Assembly: GCA_965153355.1 (NCBI GenBank)
Contig: OZ231126.1
Coordinates: 111,538,001 to 111,602,000 of the forward strand
Direction of reading: 5' to 3'
Length of the DNA: 64,000 nt
Origin: Flaccisagitta enflata
Taxonomy: Eukaryota > Chaetognatha > Sagittoidea > Aphragmophora
How positions within the stretch are numbered: the first letter of the stretch is position 1; each line of letters opens with the position of its first letter. Below are positions 1 to 9,930 of this stretch, one piece after another. The notes beneath the pieces were generated by a model. That model was given only the letters and a program-made list of their open reading frames with translations, did no database searches and was not told the DNA's origin. Made by a program: the position numbers and the translations under genes.

Positions 1-773
1 CTTCCGGTGCACTTTGAACATTCGCCGAACGTTCCAGGATGACGGATCGTAGAGCTGAGCTTCCCGAAGGCGTGGAGAGACTCGCCGCCATGCGAGAGCT
101 TTGCGTGTAGATGGGGATTTGTTCGTCAACCAGGGGAGCAATGTTGACTGTGGTGGAGAGTGCGAGGAGTTGGGCGGCTGCAGCCGACGCCGCATCCTCG
201 TCGACGACGACCTCGTCTCCACTCCCCCGTCGACTCGAAGGGCGAGAAGGGCGTCGCATCTGTAAAAAATAAGATTGACAAATGTTCAAACAAATGAATA
301 AATAAATTGGTCAATGAATGAATGAAGAAATTAGTCAACAAACAAATCAGTCAAAGAATGAAAGAATGAATGAATGAATGAATGAATGAATGAATGAAAG
401 AATGAATGAATGAAAGAATGAATGAATGAATGAAAGAATGAATGAATGAAAGAATGAATGAATGAAAGAATGAATGAACAAATGAACGAATGAACGAATG
501 AAAGAAAGAATGAACGAATATGTGGATGCAAATGTAAATGTAAACACAAATGTGAAAGTGTGAATGAGTAAACTCACCTGGTTGGATGACTGAACAGTCA
601 CTCCTGTCAAGTTGGACGTTCCCACAGACGTGGAGGGAATGTCATAAATTGCGCCGATAGAAGATGGCGGTTCATGAATTTCGGCGACGACGTTCATCGT
701 CGTTGATCTTGCGGATCCCAATGATGACATCGACGAGGAGATTGGGAGTTGCTGTTGTTGCTGTTGTTGTTGC

Positions 774-813
<40 letters not shown>

Positions 814-1668
814 GACGTTGGCGAAAAAGACGAGATTGTGTTTGTTGTTGAAGTTGTTGATGAATCGCTAACGCCGTCGAGGACTGTTGCGCTTGCGTGG
901 AGGACTGTTGTTGTTGTTGTTGATGTTGAACTTCAGACGGAAGTGGCTGAACGAGAGGTTGTCTGGGCGGAACATCGAATGACGGATTTGACGCCAATCG
1001 TCTTGACATGAGCTGTAAATTAACACACACACACACAAAGTAAGAGATTAGAACTAAAACAGAAGACAAAAGTACAGAGACAAAACAAAAACAAACAACC
1101 ACAAGAGACAAACAATCACAAGAGACAAACAATCACAAGACTTACCTCGCTCACAGCACGCGCGTGCAGCACATGCGCAGTTTCCGTACGTTGTTGAGGT
1201 AGGACTCTTTCTACGAGAGGCTCTCGTTGCTGAGGAAGAACTTGGCTGACAGGAGGAAGCACGGGAGGAGGCGCGGGGGGGGAAGGCAACACTCCCATGG
1301 CGGAAGGAAGAACAGATGGGAGTCCAACAGGGACAACAGGCATCTCCTGTACCTCTGGAGCAGCGACGGCACCTACAATGTTGGGAGGCGGAGGAAGTGC
1401 GCGGACTTGTGGTGAGATGAGGCTTTGAAGATCCGGAATCCCATTTTGGACAGGGAGATCGTAGGCTGCACTAGCTTCCTCCGAGGCCAACTTCATTATT
1501 TCTACAAAAGAAAAAAGAGAAAAAAAAAGGTTTAAATAATAGCACAGAGTACATGGTACATGGTACATGGCACATTCATCATTCATCATTCAACATTCAT
1601 CATTCATAGAGTGATAGCACATGATACATTGTTCATCATTCATCATCCATCATGATACATGATACATT

Positions 1669-1699
<31 letters not shown>

Positions 1700-4294
1700 C
1701 TTCATTCATTGATCATTATTCATCATTCATTTATTCATACCTGAATTGACGATGAGAATTAATGGTGTGTCACATCCACTGGAGAGCCATTGCAGAACCG
1801 TATTATCAATCTGCTGAAGAATGAAGGTTCGATCCAATTTGGCAAGAAAATCGCTCACCTAAGAAAATAATGAAAGAAGAAAATAATGAAAGAAGACAGA
1901 CTAGAAGTGATTTATTAATCAGGATTACATGACATGAAAGAAAATATGAAACATGAAACAAACATACCTCATCGCCGGACTCGAACCGCGCAACTCCACT
2001 GCGATCCACAACGGCATGACGATGGAGTCTGTTGTTGGCATCGTCAGGGAGAAGACGAAGCTGGACAACAAGGGCACCCACAAAGTTGCCCTCCTCTGGC
2101 GACGCGAAGAGACCACAGAGAGGACAGAATGAAGACCTAAGTAAAAAAGACAAAGTAAAAGTAAAATTGATACACAATAGAACAGAGTCAAACAGAGTCA
2201 ATCAAAGTCAGAGTCAGAGTCAGAGTCAATCAAAGCCAAATCAAACATCAAACAGAGTCAATCAGAGTCAGAGTCAGAGTCAGAGTCAATCAAAGCCAAA
2301 TCAAACATCAAATCATACATTTATACATACATTTTACAACAGAGACTGAACTTACTTCACATGATCTGGATCTTGTCGGATGTGTCGATCTGCGATGGAT
2401 TTGAGAAAGAGGGTAGTCGTCGCCGTTTGTGCAGCGAGCGAAGAGAGTTCAGCGACTGAAAGTGAGATGCTAGCGGCCCAGTCCACACTCTGCACGCCAC
2501 CGCGGAACGCGTAGGGTCCAAAGTTGATGCTGCGAGACAAGAAAATAGCATAAGTAAAACTATATTTGTCTCACAGCATCAACTTTGGACCCTCTTGAAT
2601 GAATGAATGAATGAATGAATGAATGAATGAATGAATGAATGAATACATGAATGAAAGAATGAATGAATGAACAAATGATCAAATGAATGAACAAATAAAT
2701 GATTGAACAAATGAACAAATGAATGAATGAATGAATGAACAAATGAATGAACAAATAAATGATTGAACAAATGAATAAATGAAGAAATGAATACCTGACA
2801 TAGCGACCCAGTCCGTGTATGCCTTGACGAGATCCATGTTGTGAATGGATTACAAAAGCGTATGCGAGCTCAGACGCGATGGGAAGAAATAAATCTTGGC
2901 AAGGTTTGCCGGTCGAATTAAAGCTGTCCTGAGCGTAAGTGGCGTAACGCAGAACATGACCTAAAATCAACAAAATGAAATGAAATGAAATGAATTAAAA
3001 TAATAAAATGACAAAATGATACTTAGCCACACAGTCGCTCAGATACTAAGTCACTCAGACACTCAGTCACTCAGTCACTCAGACATTCAGATACTTAGTC
3101 ACTCAGTCACTCAGTCACTCAGTTACTCAGTCACTTAGTCATTCAGATACTCAGTCATTCAGTCACTCAGTCACTCAGACATTCAGTCACTCAGTCACTC
3201 AGTCACTCAATCACTCAGACACTCAATCACTTAGTCACTCAGACACTCAGTCATTCAGTCACTTAGTCAGTCAGTCAGTCAGTCAGTCACTCAGTCACTC
3301 GAAATACCTGAATTAACAAGCATATGAAAAAATACTCGGAGAGGCAGTTCCTTCAACTTGGAAAAGTAGTCGCCGCGTGCTGTTGACGATACCGCAACGT
3401 GTGGAGTGAGGTATATTTTCGTGTCCTTTGAGAGTTCCAACATGTGTTGGACGTCCGCAAGGTGACGGTCGAGAATCCGTCTAGAATAGGGCAAATAGTC
3501 GAGATTTATGAGAATACAATCACACAGGAACAATTGTTGAGGAAAACAAACAAAACAAGAACAAACCAAAACAAAACAAACCATCACAACAAAAAAAAGT
3601 TTAAAAGAAAAATGTTACCAACGGACCGACCGACCGACCGACCGACCAACTGACTGACAATATTCTATTCTATTTTTTCTAATCTATTTTATGAATTTTA
3701 AGAATTTACCCCAGACAGTTGCGACATGTACATTCTTCATCTAGATCACAAATGTCTCTCAATATACGTTCCAGACTTTGCCTAAGACAAACAAACAAAT
3801 GAATAATGAATGAATGAATGAATGAATGAATGAATGAATGAATAAATGAATGAATGAATGAATGAATGTATGAACAAATGTACAAATAACAAAATCAGAA
3901 ATGTCTGTATGTATGTCTGTATGTCTGTATGTCTGTATGTCTGTATATCTGTATGTCTGTATGTCTGTATGTCTGTATGTCTGTATGTATATTGTCCCTA
4001 CCGGTCGTAATCATGGTATGGCATCTCGGTGCCAATACCGTGTTCGTCAAAGTCAGATGGAGAGCCTTGAAATTTTTCTTTAAAGTTGATGAAAATCTGA
4101 CGACGTTGTTGTCTATGATGAGTAGATTCGTTCAGAGGGAGAGTTTCAGTTTCAGGCCAAGCTTCACGACGCACACACGCGAGGGTACAGGCATGTACGC
4201 AAGGATATAACAGGGAGTGAGTGAAGAAATAGATAAAACAGAGAGAAGCAGCAATCAGAATGACAAAGATAAGATAATAGATAATTTCTGGCAT
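1..4294 (-). CDS. Ten-exon membrane-anchored Pro/Gln-rich protein, 3' end beyond window
   Basis: I do not recognise the family. Exons on the minus strand: 4294-4002, 3781-3710, 3480-3308, 2960-2795, 2529-2356, 2136-1968, 1858-1741, 1501-1146, 1012-578 and 259 to beyond base 1. Every intron begins GT and ends AG, and codon phase is conserved across all nine junctions, giving at least 738 residues without a stop. Residues about 4-27 form one hydrophobic segment (signal anchor). Exon 2 carries a Cys cluster (CTCRNC) and exon 6 a CPLC pair. Exon 8 is Pro-rich; exon 9 holds a Gln tract of over 20 residues coded by CAA. Introns are full of AATG and related repeats. Exon 1 lies inside the Polinton inverted repeat and is present again at 45297-45590, so this is either a gene of that element or a host gene caught at its edge. 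Splice model is strong; function unknown. Confidence 0.72.
290..530. repeat. AATG tetranucleotide microsatellite in intron
   Basis: Near-perfect (GAAT)n with scattered GAAA variants fills the intron between the last two exons of the minus-strand gene. It is open in several frames only because of the repeat. Confidence 0.95.
743..815. repeat. Coding CAA trinucleotide tract (poly-Gln)
   Basis: (TTG)n on the plus strand reads as (CAA)n in exon 9 of the minus-strand gene, giving a poly-Gln run. A second shorter Gln run lies near 907-925. Confidence 0.9.
1555..1740. repeat. ATTCATC / ACATGGT simple repeats in intron
   Basis: Tandem copies of ATTCATC with interspersed short ACATGGT-type repeats occupy the intron between exons 7 and 8 of the minus-strand gene. 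No coding signal. Confidence 0.9.
2189..2311. repeat. Two ~61-bp tandem copies built from GAGTCA
   Basis: Two nearly identical units, each starting AACAGAGTCAATC and ending CAAATCAAACATC with (CAGAGT)n inside, lie head to tail in the intron between exons 5 and 6. Confidence 0.9.
2513..2592. repeat. 20-bp inverted repeat spanning a splice acceptor
   Basis: Plus-strand 2573-2592 is the reverse complement of 2513-2532 (arm CAGCATCAACTTTGGACCCT), about 40 bases apart. The inner arm contains the acceptor AG and the first codons of exon 5 of the minus-strand gene, so the pre-mRNA could fold into a 20-bp stem over that 3' splice site. Confidence 0.9.
2597..2790. repeat. AATG microsatellite in intron
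   Basis: (GAAT)n with GAACAAAT variants in the intron between exons 4 and 5. Confidence 0.95.
3027..3300. repeat. CAGTCACT minisatellite
   Basis: About 270 bases of the degenerate 8-mer unit CAGTCACT/CAGACACT in the intron between exons 3 and 4. Confidence 0.95.
3617..3990. repeat. Simple repeats: CGAC, GAAT and TGTATGTC arrays
   Basis: (CGAC)n at 3620-3650, (GAAT)n at 3803-3870 and (TGTATGTC)n at 3900-3988. The last array ends where similarity to the right-hand inverted copy begins. Confidence 0.9.
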
Positions 4295-4689
4295 GGAGAC
4301 TGATAGAGACTGATAAAGACTGATAGAGACTGGAGACTATAAGACTGGAGACTATAAGAAAAAGATAAGAAGCAATTTGATTAAATAAACAAAAGCTTCA
4401 AAAATCATTTCTTCAGAAGAAAAGAGAAAGAGAGAGAGAGAAAGAGAGAAAAAGATTCAAAGAATGGAAGTTTGAGAAGACGATGAGACGATGAGACAAT
4501 GAGACGAGATTTGTCACAAAGAATGGAAGTCGAATGGAAGTCGAAGAGTCGAGGGCGATAGATGGAAGTTGAGATGTGAGGAAGCGAGGAAGCGAGGAAA
4601 CGATGAAGTGAGGAAGCGAGGAAGCGATGAAGCGGATGGATAGAGTTGAGAAAGAGAAAATCAAGAGGCGAGTTAACTTTTTGTTCAGT

Positions 4690-5547
4690 TCAGTAACTCG
4701 TCCCTTGGTTCTCTCCCCGTCCGCTTAGGCTGCTTAGTTCTGATTCGAAATCAGAGTATAAATCAGCATAGGCCGGGAAATCTTTAAATAGGCTTGAGTC
4801 CCCCCCTCTCACCCTCAAATCCACGTCACTGCTCGCGCGCGCGTCACCGTCTCTCGCGTCACCGTCTCTCGCTCGCGTCGGAGAAAGTGTATCATAGTAA
4901 TAGTTCTTGGCTTGTTGATGATTGCTAAAGAAATCATCTATGGGCATAGTCTTCTCTTCTCTTTGTCCATCTTCTCTTCCCGATCCAGATTGAAACGACG
5001 ATATCGATGACGACGGAGACAAGGGGGAAGCCTTACAAAGACTCGTCTTTGCGCGCTTGCATGACTTAAGATTTTGCGTCTCTTTCTCTGCTTTTGTTTT
5101 CTTTTTAGTGTCAGGCTTTTTGATCATATGTTTTGTTTCGATGGCAGTGAGAACATTGGTGATTTTTTCAAGTCTTTCTTTCAAATTTCTGAGACACGAT
5201 GGCGTTATTGTAAGCCTGCCCGGTAATTGTCCAGTCTTGACATATAATTTCGATAGTGATCCTGCCCGCCCCTGCCCTTTCCTTCCAGCATTACTTCCAT
5301 TGGAATTCTTCGCCATTTTTTTGGCCTCCCCAATCCCCTGAGCTGAGTGGCTGGAAGCATATTTCCTTTTAGGGCTACTCTTCGTCGTCTTTTCCCTCCC
5401 ATGAGAGCTAGGTTTCTTGTCCGTCGGGTTGTCCGTCTTTTGGTTCGTCTTCTCCTCCTTCCCCTCCTCCTCCTCCTTCCTCCTCTCTTGGTGACTCCTC
5501 TCCTGCCGGCTTGCTTTACACTTGCTTTGAATCGAGCCATGCTCCAT
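4690..5547 (-). CDS. Overlapping charged protein, 285 residues (copy A)
   Basis: Unrecognised. Starts ATG at 5547. The N-terminal third is Lys/Glu/Arg-rich, the middle basic, and the C-terminal part Ser/Asp-rich, ending in a short aromatic/acidic section (DFFSNHQQAKNYYYD, later DFPAYADLYSDFESE). About 343 bases overlap the Arg-rich core-like frame at 5629-5205 in another phase. Both frames remain open in the right-hand copy, whose only length change in the overlap is an in-frame 3-base indel. It could be a separate protein or a downstream exon of the same gene as the core-like frame. Confidence 0.5.
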   Translation of the reverse strand: MEHGSIQSKCKASRQERSHQERRKEEEEGKEEKTNQKTDNPTDKKPSSHGREKTTKSSPKRKYASSHSAQGIGEAKKMAKNSNGSNAGRKGQGRAGSLSKLYVKTGQLPGRLTITPSCLRNLKERLEKITNVLTAIETKHMIKKPDTKKKTKAEKETQNLKSCKRAKTSLCKASPLSPSSSISSFQSGSGREDGQREEKTMPIDDFFSNHQQAKNYYYDTLSPTRARDGDARDGDARASSDVDLRVRGGDSSLFKDFPAYADLYSDFESELSSLSGRGENQGTSY

Positions 5548-5629
5548 GAAGGAATAGGTCGTTTTTGGTTTTGACTGGAATTCAGTTTAATGTATCTCTT
5601 AAATAGTTTACCACCATCCGATTTCATGA
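5205..5629 (-). CDS. Arg/Lys-rich core-like DNA-binding protein (copy A)
   Basis: From ATG at 5629 this frame gives about 141 residues with very high Arg content, including runs such as RRRRRGRRRRRTKRRTTRRT. That composition resembles adenovirus core protein VII/mu and histone-like proteins, so condensation of packaged DNA is a reasonable inference, but no family match can be claimed. It begins immediately after, and slightly overlaps, the C-terminal Lys-rich tail of the protease frame, and itself overlaps the 285-residue frame. Retained in copy B at 44040-44459. Confidence 0.5.
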
Positions 5630-6253
5630 AAGATTTTTTTTTCTTTTTTTTTCTTTTTTTTCTTTTTTTTCGTTTTTCCGTTGTTGATTCAAGAAGTCCC
5701 AATCGAAAATGAGGTCTAAGACAGAATAGTTCTTCCTTATATTAGGAAATATTGTATGCACAAAGAAGGCAACTAAACAATCATTCTTGTAATGATTCTG
5801 TAAAATTTTGACATTTTTTTCACTGTAAAATAGATGAATGATGTCATTTGGTAACAGTTTTCTAGATGAAAGCCATAAACAAGCTAAAGTATGAGCTCCA
5901 CAGCTAGATAGAATAGACATTTGGACTGTTTTAAGACTTAATAGTTTGGCTTTGTATTTTTTTTTTGCTAGCTTTATAGCTTTCTCTAGAATAGGTGTGT
6001 CCTTTAGATTTTTTCCAGCACTATCATAGAGTTGAATATATCTATTTTTTTCTAAATCTAGGCCCTCTAGATTTAAACTCAACCAATGTTTTCCAAATTT
6101 TTCTGTAGTATTACTTGAATTTATTACTACAAGTTTATGTTTAGATTCTTTTGTGATATATGATAAACTTTGATCTTGACATATCACAATTGGCGAAAGC
6201 CTATTACACACGGGGTCTGACTTTAAAGCATTCAAAATTTGAAGCCCATTCAT
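5624..6253 (-). CDS. PRO: Polinton adenain-type cysteine protease (copy A)
   Basis: 209 residues. Family knowledge: adenain-like proteases of Polintons mature the capsid proteins. Seen: His56 in GKHWLSL, an acidic residue in YDSAG (Asp77), Gln111 and Cys118 in VQMSILSSCGAHTLAC. The Gln-x6-Cys spacing equals that of the adenovirus oxyanion Gln and nucleophilic Cys. The protein ends in a low-complexity Lys/Glu tail that differs slightly between the two copies. Intronless; upstream spacer holds two CT tracts and two CCAATCAGAG motifs. All catalytic residues are present, so it looks functional. Confidence 0.9.
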   Translation of the reverse strand: MNGLQILNALKSDPVCNRLSPIVICQDQSLSYITKESKHKLVVINSSNTTEKFGKHWLSLNLEGLDLEKNRYIQLYDSAGKNLKDTPILEKAIKLAKKKYKAKLLSLKTVQMSILSSCGAHTLACLWLSSRKLLPNDIIHLFYSEKNVKILQNHYKNDCLVAFFVHTIFPNIRKNYSVLDLIFDWDFLNQQRKNEKKEKKEKKRKKNLS

Positions 6254-6351
6254 TTTGTTTGTTAAGAGCAGCAGATGAAGATAGACAAATGTCTTCTATC
6301 CTTTGACCATGTTTTCTATCCCAGACCACACACAAGATGAATCATCTTTTC

Positions 6352-6352
<1 letters not shown>

Positions 6353-6421
<69 letters not shown>
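6353..6421. repeat. GA/CT microsatellite upstream of protease
   Basis: About 68 bases of (GA)n on plus (CT on the gene strand) in the spacer 5' of the protease gene; the counterpart in copy B is at 43236-43313. Confidence 0.97.
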
Positions 6422-6426
<5 letters not shown>

Positions 6427-6703
6427 AGCGCACTAGTTACCAACAAGGGTCAAAATTGTAAAAAACAGATTACTTCTTTCCATGCAGAGAATGTAAATCG
6501 ACGATCCTCCTCCTTCGACTTCCTCACAACAAATTCAGATTTTATGGGTGTTTTTATGTGTTTGCCTATTCCTCCTCTTTTTTATATCTGATCAAGCTTC
6601 TTAGTGGCAGACGTCCCAAAAACAACAAAAAATACGTATTTTGAGCAATGAATCATAGCATGGTCGACGTCATTTTGAATCCAAGCGCATTTTCAACAGC
6701 CCT

Positions 6704-6764
6704 CTCTGATTGATTTACTCTTCGAGTCGCTCCTTCTCTCTGATTGGCTCATCCGAGATTGGAG

Positions 6765-6819
<55 letters not shown>
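6704..6819 (-). promoter_or_regulatory. CT tract plus two phased CCAATCAGAG motifs
   Basis: Gene-strand order is (CT)n at 6819-6769, then CCAATCAGAG at 6746-6737 and a variant at 6713-6704, 33 bases apart. It lies in the capsid-to-protease spacer. CCAAT is the NF-Y core; the same module recurs in both capsid introns, so promoter, splicing or insertional origin all remain possible. Confidence 0.5.
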
Positions 6820-6821
<2 letters not shown>

Positions 6822-6846
6822 GTAGTATATAGTATAAACTATACTA
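6820..6846 (-). terminator. AT-rich hairpin at capsid stop codon
   Basis: A palindrome with 9-base arms (TATAGTATA / TATACTATA) begins within the last codons and TAG stop of the capsid gene. It is preserved in copy B at about 42803-42829. It may mark an RNA 3'-end or a structure over the stop codon; function is inferred only. Confidence 0.4.
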
Positions 6847-7480
6847 TAATACATAATTTCGTAGAGCATTCCTATTCAGGTCAATTTGTAAGCAATTTGA
6901 ATATTTTTGCAGTAAAAAAATTTTGAGATTGCCATTGTCAGCGTTCTTAAATTGCAAATCAAGACGACAATTGCCTGACTTAGAGACAGCTCTGATGGGA
7001 CTTGATCCATTATCATCCATAACTCCAAAATCAAATTTTAGTATGAAATATGAGGTCATAAATCTGGAAATGTCCGGCCAATATGCCTCATCCTGAAATA
7101 GATCTGAGCTTGAGAACGCTGTTGCCCAGCCTAGTACATTAGCATGACTAACTTCACTTTCATCAGTAAAGTTAAAGTCATATGATGGGTACTTTATACT
7201 GTCCAAATAAAAATGGGCATTGACTAATCCATTTCTTTTGAAATCAAACAATGATTTTTTGTAATCACCGATATTATTGATCTGGGGAAAAAAAAAAAAA
7301 GAAAAGAATGTTATTTGGGTTACTAGAAAAGAATGTTAACTGGGTTACTAGGCAAAACAAACTCTCTGATTGGTTCTTTCCAAAATTGAATCACTCTCAT
7401 TGGTTCTTCGAAAAAGATCCTCTGATTAGCACCCCTTCCCAAAATCCCTTCCTCTGATTGGCTCATATCCGACTTGAATC

Positions 7481-7552
<72 letters not shown>

Positions 7553-7608
7553 CCTCTGATTCGTGCTCCTTCCCAAAATCCCTTCCTCTGATTGGCTCAT
7601 ATCCAACT

Positions 7609-7657
<49 letters not shown>

Positions 7658-8496
7658 GCACATAGAGAGAAAATTGCACATAGACAACTTGCATATAGCT
7701 GTAGCATACTCACTTGAGGTTGTATCATTAGATATACTATTTCAGGAGTTTGTGATTGGAAGAAGACATCCTCTTGAGACCAATTAATCAGACCAGCAGG
7801 TACATTCAAAGATGTAAGACGCCAATTAAAAATGGGATAATTCATAGGCATCTTCATCAGTTTGGTTTCTATGCTCAGAGCTACAGTTGGGTCCACGATA
7901 ATTTTACAAGAATGAAACTTGAAATTTCGTATTTCAAAACCAATTTCAAAAGAGGTACATTCCGTTTTGATTACTTGTTTGTCAGAGGCTAGGTGAAATG
8001 TATAACTTAAATTTATTAGAGGTGGTAGATGACGAGGCTGTAAATGTAATGGCAAAAATAATGGCGAAATAATTTTTAAATATTTGCTCTCTTTAAGTAG
8101 CTCATAACGTTTTTTAAAGTTGCTAGGACCAGTAAAATCCATACTAGACGCGTCCGCCTCATCCGCCCAGCCCAGCTGCTCCAGCTTCACTCCACGGCTG
8201 TCATTCGAGAAGCGCAAAAGCATCAACCACCCCATCAAATTATAATGTCCATAACATGATGTAATTGAGGACCCATTCACCCTCATATCGATATCCGAAA
8301 AAATCAAAACACCTGAACAAAATAAAAAGAATAAAGATGAGAAGTTTAGAACATTGGTAACTAGGCAAAACAAACGCTTTAATTGGCTCCTTCCTGAACA
8401 AAAGCTCTCTCATTGGTGTTTCACATTTTCCCACCTCTGATTAGCCCCTCTACTGAAATCCTGCTCTTTGATTGGTTCTCAGAGTCGAAACCAGGC

Positions 8497-8570
<74 letters not shown>

Positions 8571-9462
8571 ACCAACCTATCTACCTACCAGCAGCATTGT
8601 CCAAATTTGCGCCTGGATATGGTGTTGGGGGGGGTGGGTCTGGATTTGGATCGTCTTTGATATTCATCTCTTCTTTTCCGTCTTCTTTCTTTCTTTTCTT
8701 TCTCATTTCCAATTCATCATCTCTATCAGTTGGGCAATCTGTCCGCCTTTTCCTTTTCCGATCATGAAATTCTCTCTGATCCAACATTTTACGTCTTTTA
8801 GCCTCGACATCATGCTCGGGCAATCCTGTCGTTAAATCTCTTTTCCGTTTACAATGCATTTTATGTTTTTGTGACTCAGAATTTTTCTCTTGCCATCTCC
8901 TTCTATATTCCTCTTGCTCCTCTATCCATCTTCGCATTCTTTCTTGTTTTTTCTTTTTTTCCATTTCATATCTTTCTTTTTTCTCCTCAAGTCTCTTCTT
9001 ACTGCTGTGAAGCTCTTCGTCGTCGAGAACAAATTTGTTTCCAATACATTCATGTTGCGTCGATGGTGAAGGCAGTCTGGCTTCTGATTGGTCAATTTGG
9101 CTTGAAGTCACATTGTCATTGGTTGAGAGATTTACATCCCCTGTGTTGGGGACATTAAAACTTGGCTGGGGATGTATAGGTGGTAATTTTTCATGATCAG
9201 GTAGTTTGACCAGCCTTACTTCAAAACTGATAAAAGACGCCCGACAAGAAGTGAAATGCTTCGAGGGTTCAAGATTTACTGTAAAAATACGGGTTTGGGG
9301 TTTTTGACTCAGTTGAGCATTAGGTGATTTTTGTTCATAATAATAATTGAGCACAGAGTGGTCAATCTTCTCTGTCTCCCATAAATTAAGTGCCTCAGAC
9401 GTTGATGGAATTTCAGCTGAGTTGACACTCTTTTCAAGGGGATCTACTCCGGGGGCCGCCAT
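6844..9462 (-). CDS. MCP: Double-jelly-roll major capsid protein, three exons (copy A)
   Basis: Exons 9462-8589, 8312-7714 and 7281-6844; phases match and give about 636 residues. The N-terminal part (residues about 20-95) and the exon 2 and 3 parts follow the layout I know for metazoan Polinton capsid proteins, including a jelly-roll stretch ending FISFEVRLVKL, a later QPRHLPPLINLSYTF segment and a C-terminal second barrel. Between them sits an unusual insert of about 150 residues (about 140-290) that is strongly charged and coiled-coil-like (Lys, Arg, Glu), ending in a Pro run. The ATG follows the stop of the preceding gene by one base. Frame is fully open, unlike copy B. Identification rests on overall pattern and gene context. 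Confidence 0.75.
7364..7655 (-). promoter_or_regulatory. Intron 2 module: two CT tracts and six phased CCAAT-type motifs
   Basis: On the gene strand: (CT)n 7655-7614, CCAATCAGAG at 7595-7586 and a variant at 7563-7554, (CT)n 7548-7484, then motifs starting near 7461, 7429, 7403 and 7373, spaced about 32, 26 and 30 bases. The array is followed by a TTTGTTTTGCCTAGT stretch also present in intron 1. Lies wholly within capsid intron 2. Confidence 0.6.
8376..8568 (-). promoter_or_regulatory. Intron 1 module: CT tract and four phased CCAAT-type motifs
   Basis: Gene-strand order: (CT)n 8568-8498, then CCAAT/CTAAT-type motifs near 8475, 8444, 8416 and 8386, spaced 31, 28 and 30 bases, then GTTTTGCCTAGTTACC before the acceptor at 8312. 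Same architecture as the intron 2 module. Confidence 0.6.
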
Positions 9463-9463
9463 T

Positions 9464-9925
9464 TTAGTCAAAAATGGTTCGAGGTTGAAACTTTACTGAT
9501 TTGGTCTTGACTGATTTGGTCTTTTGTTTCTGTAGGACCTTTGTTTTGTTCGGTTTTGTTTTGTTTGGTGATGTTTTGATTTGTTTTGTTTTGGTTTGTT
9601 TCGGTTTACTTTGTTTTGTTTTGGTTTGTTTTGGTTTTGGTTGGGTTTTTTTTTGCTTTTTCGCACTAAACTCTGGTAAATCAGTATTCAAGCCCAAATG
9701 ACTAACAAGAGAGGACACTTTATTGTCATCATCGATATCAATGTCAGTCTGGGGTGATGATTGACCTCCTTTTATACTCTCAGTAGCAGCCTGAGTCATA
9801 ATAGACGCACCAGAGCGAATAAGATTGGCTCCATATCGTGATAATTTGTAAGGAGATAAGTTTTTAATCAAATGAGAATTATTAAGACGAAGCCCCGCCC
9901 AACGACCTCGTTGAATGTTAGTCAT
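9464..9925 (-). CDS. Small Lys/Gln-rich virion-type protein (copy A)
   Basis: 153 residues between the penton and capsid genes. The N-terminus (RGRWAGLRLNNSHLIKNLSP and a following amphipathic stretch with ANLIRSGASIM) resembles the small Gly/Arg-plus-helix proteins that follow the penton gene in many Polintons and adintoviruses, possibly pVI/core-like. The C-terminal third is a KQTKTKQ-type low-complexity basic repeat, rich in Lys, Thr and Gln. Its stop is one base before the capsid ATG, an arrangement that suggests polycistronic or reinitiated expression. Function inferred from position. Confidence 0.55.
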   Translation of the reverse strand: MTNIQRGRWAGLRLNNSHLIKNLSPYKLSRYGANLIRSGASIMTQAATESIKGGQSSPQTDIDIDDDNKVSSLVSHLGLNTDLPEFSAKKQKKTQPKPKQTKTKQSKPKQTKTKQIKTSPNKTKPNKTKVLQKQKTKSVKTKSVKFQPRTIFD

Positions 9926-9930
9926 GATGT

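Noticed and set aside
7364-8475. Regularly spaced short repeats resembling a CRISPR array
   Set aside because: The ~10-base CCAAT motif at ~30-base spacing is too short and degenerate, lies in introns of a eukaryotic element, and has no cas genes.
9501-9701. Plus-strand hydrophobic frame opposite the small basic protein
   Set aside because: It is the antisense of a Lys/Gln-rich low-complexity stretch and mirrors it in copy B; the minus-strand frame is the better gene.
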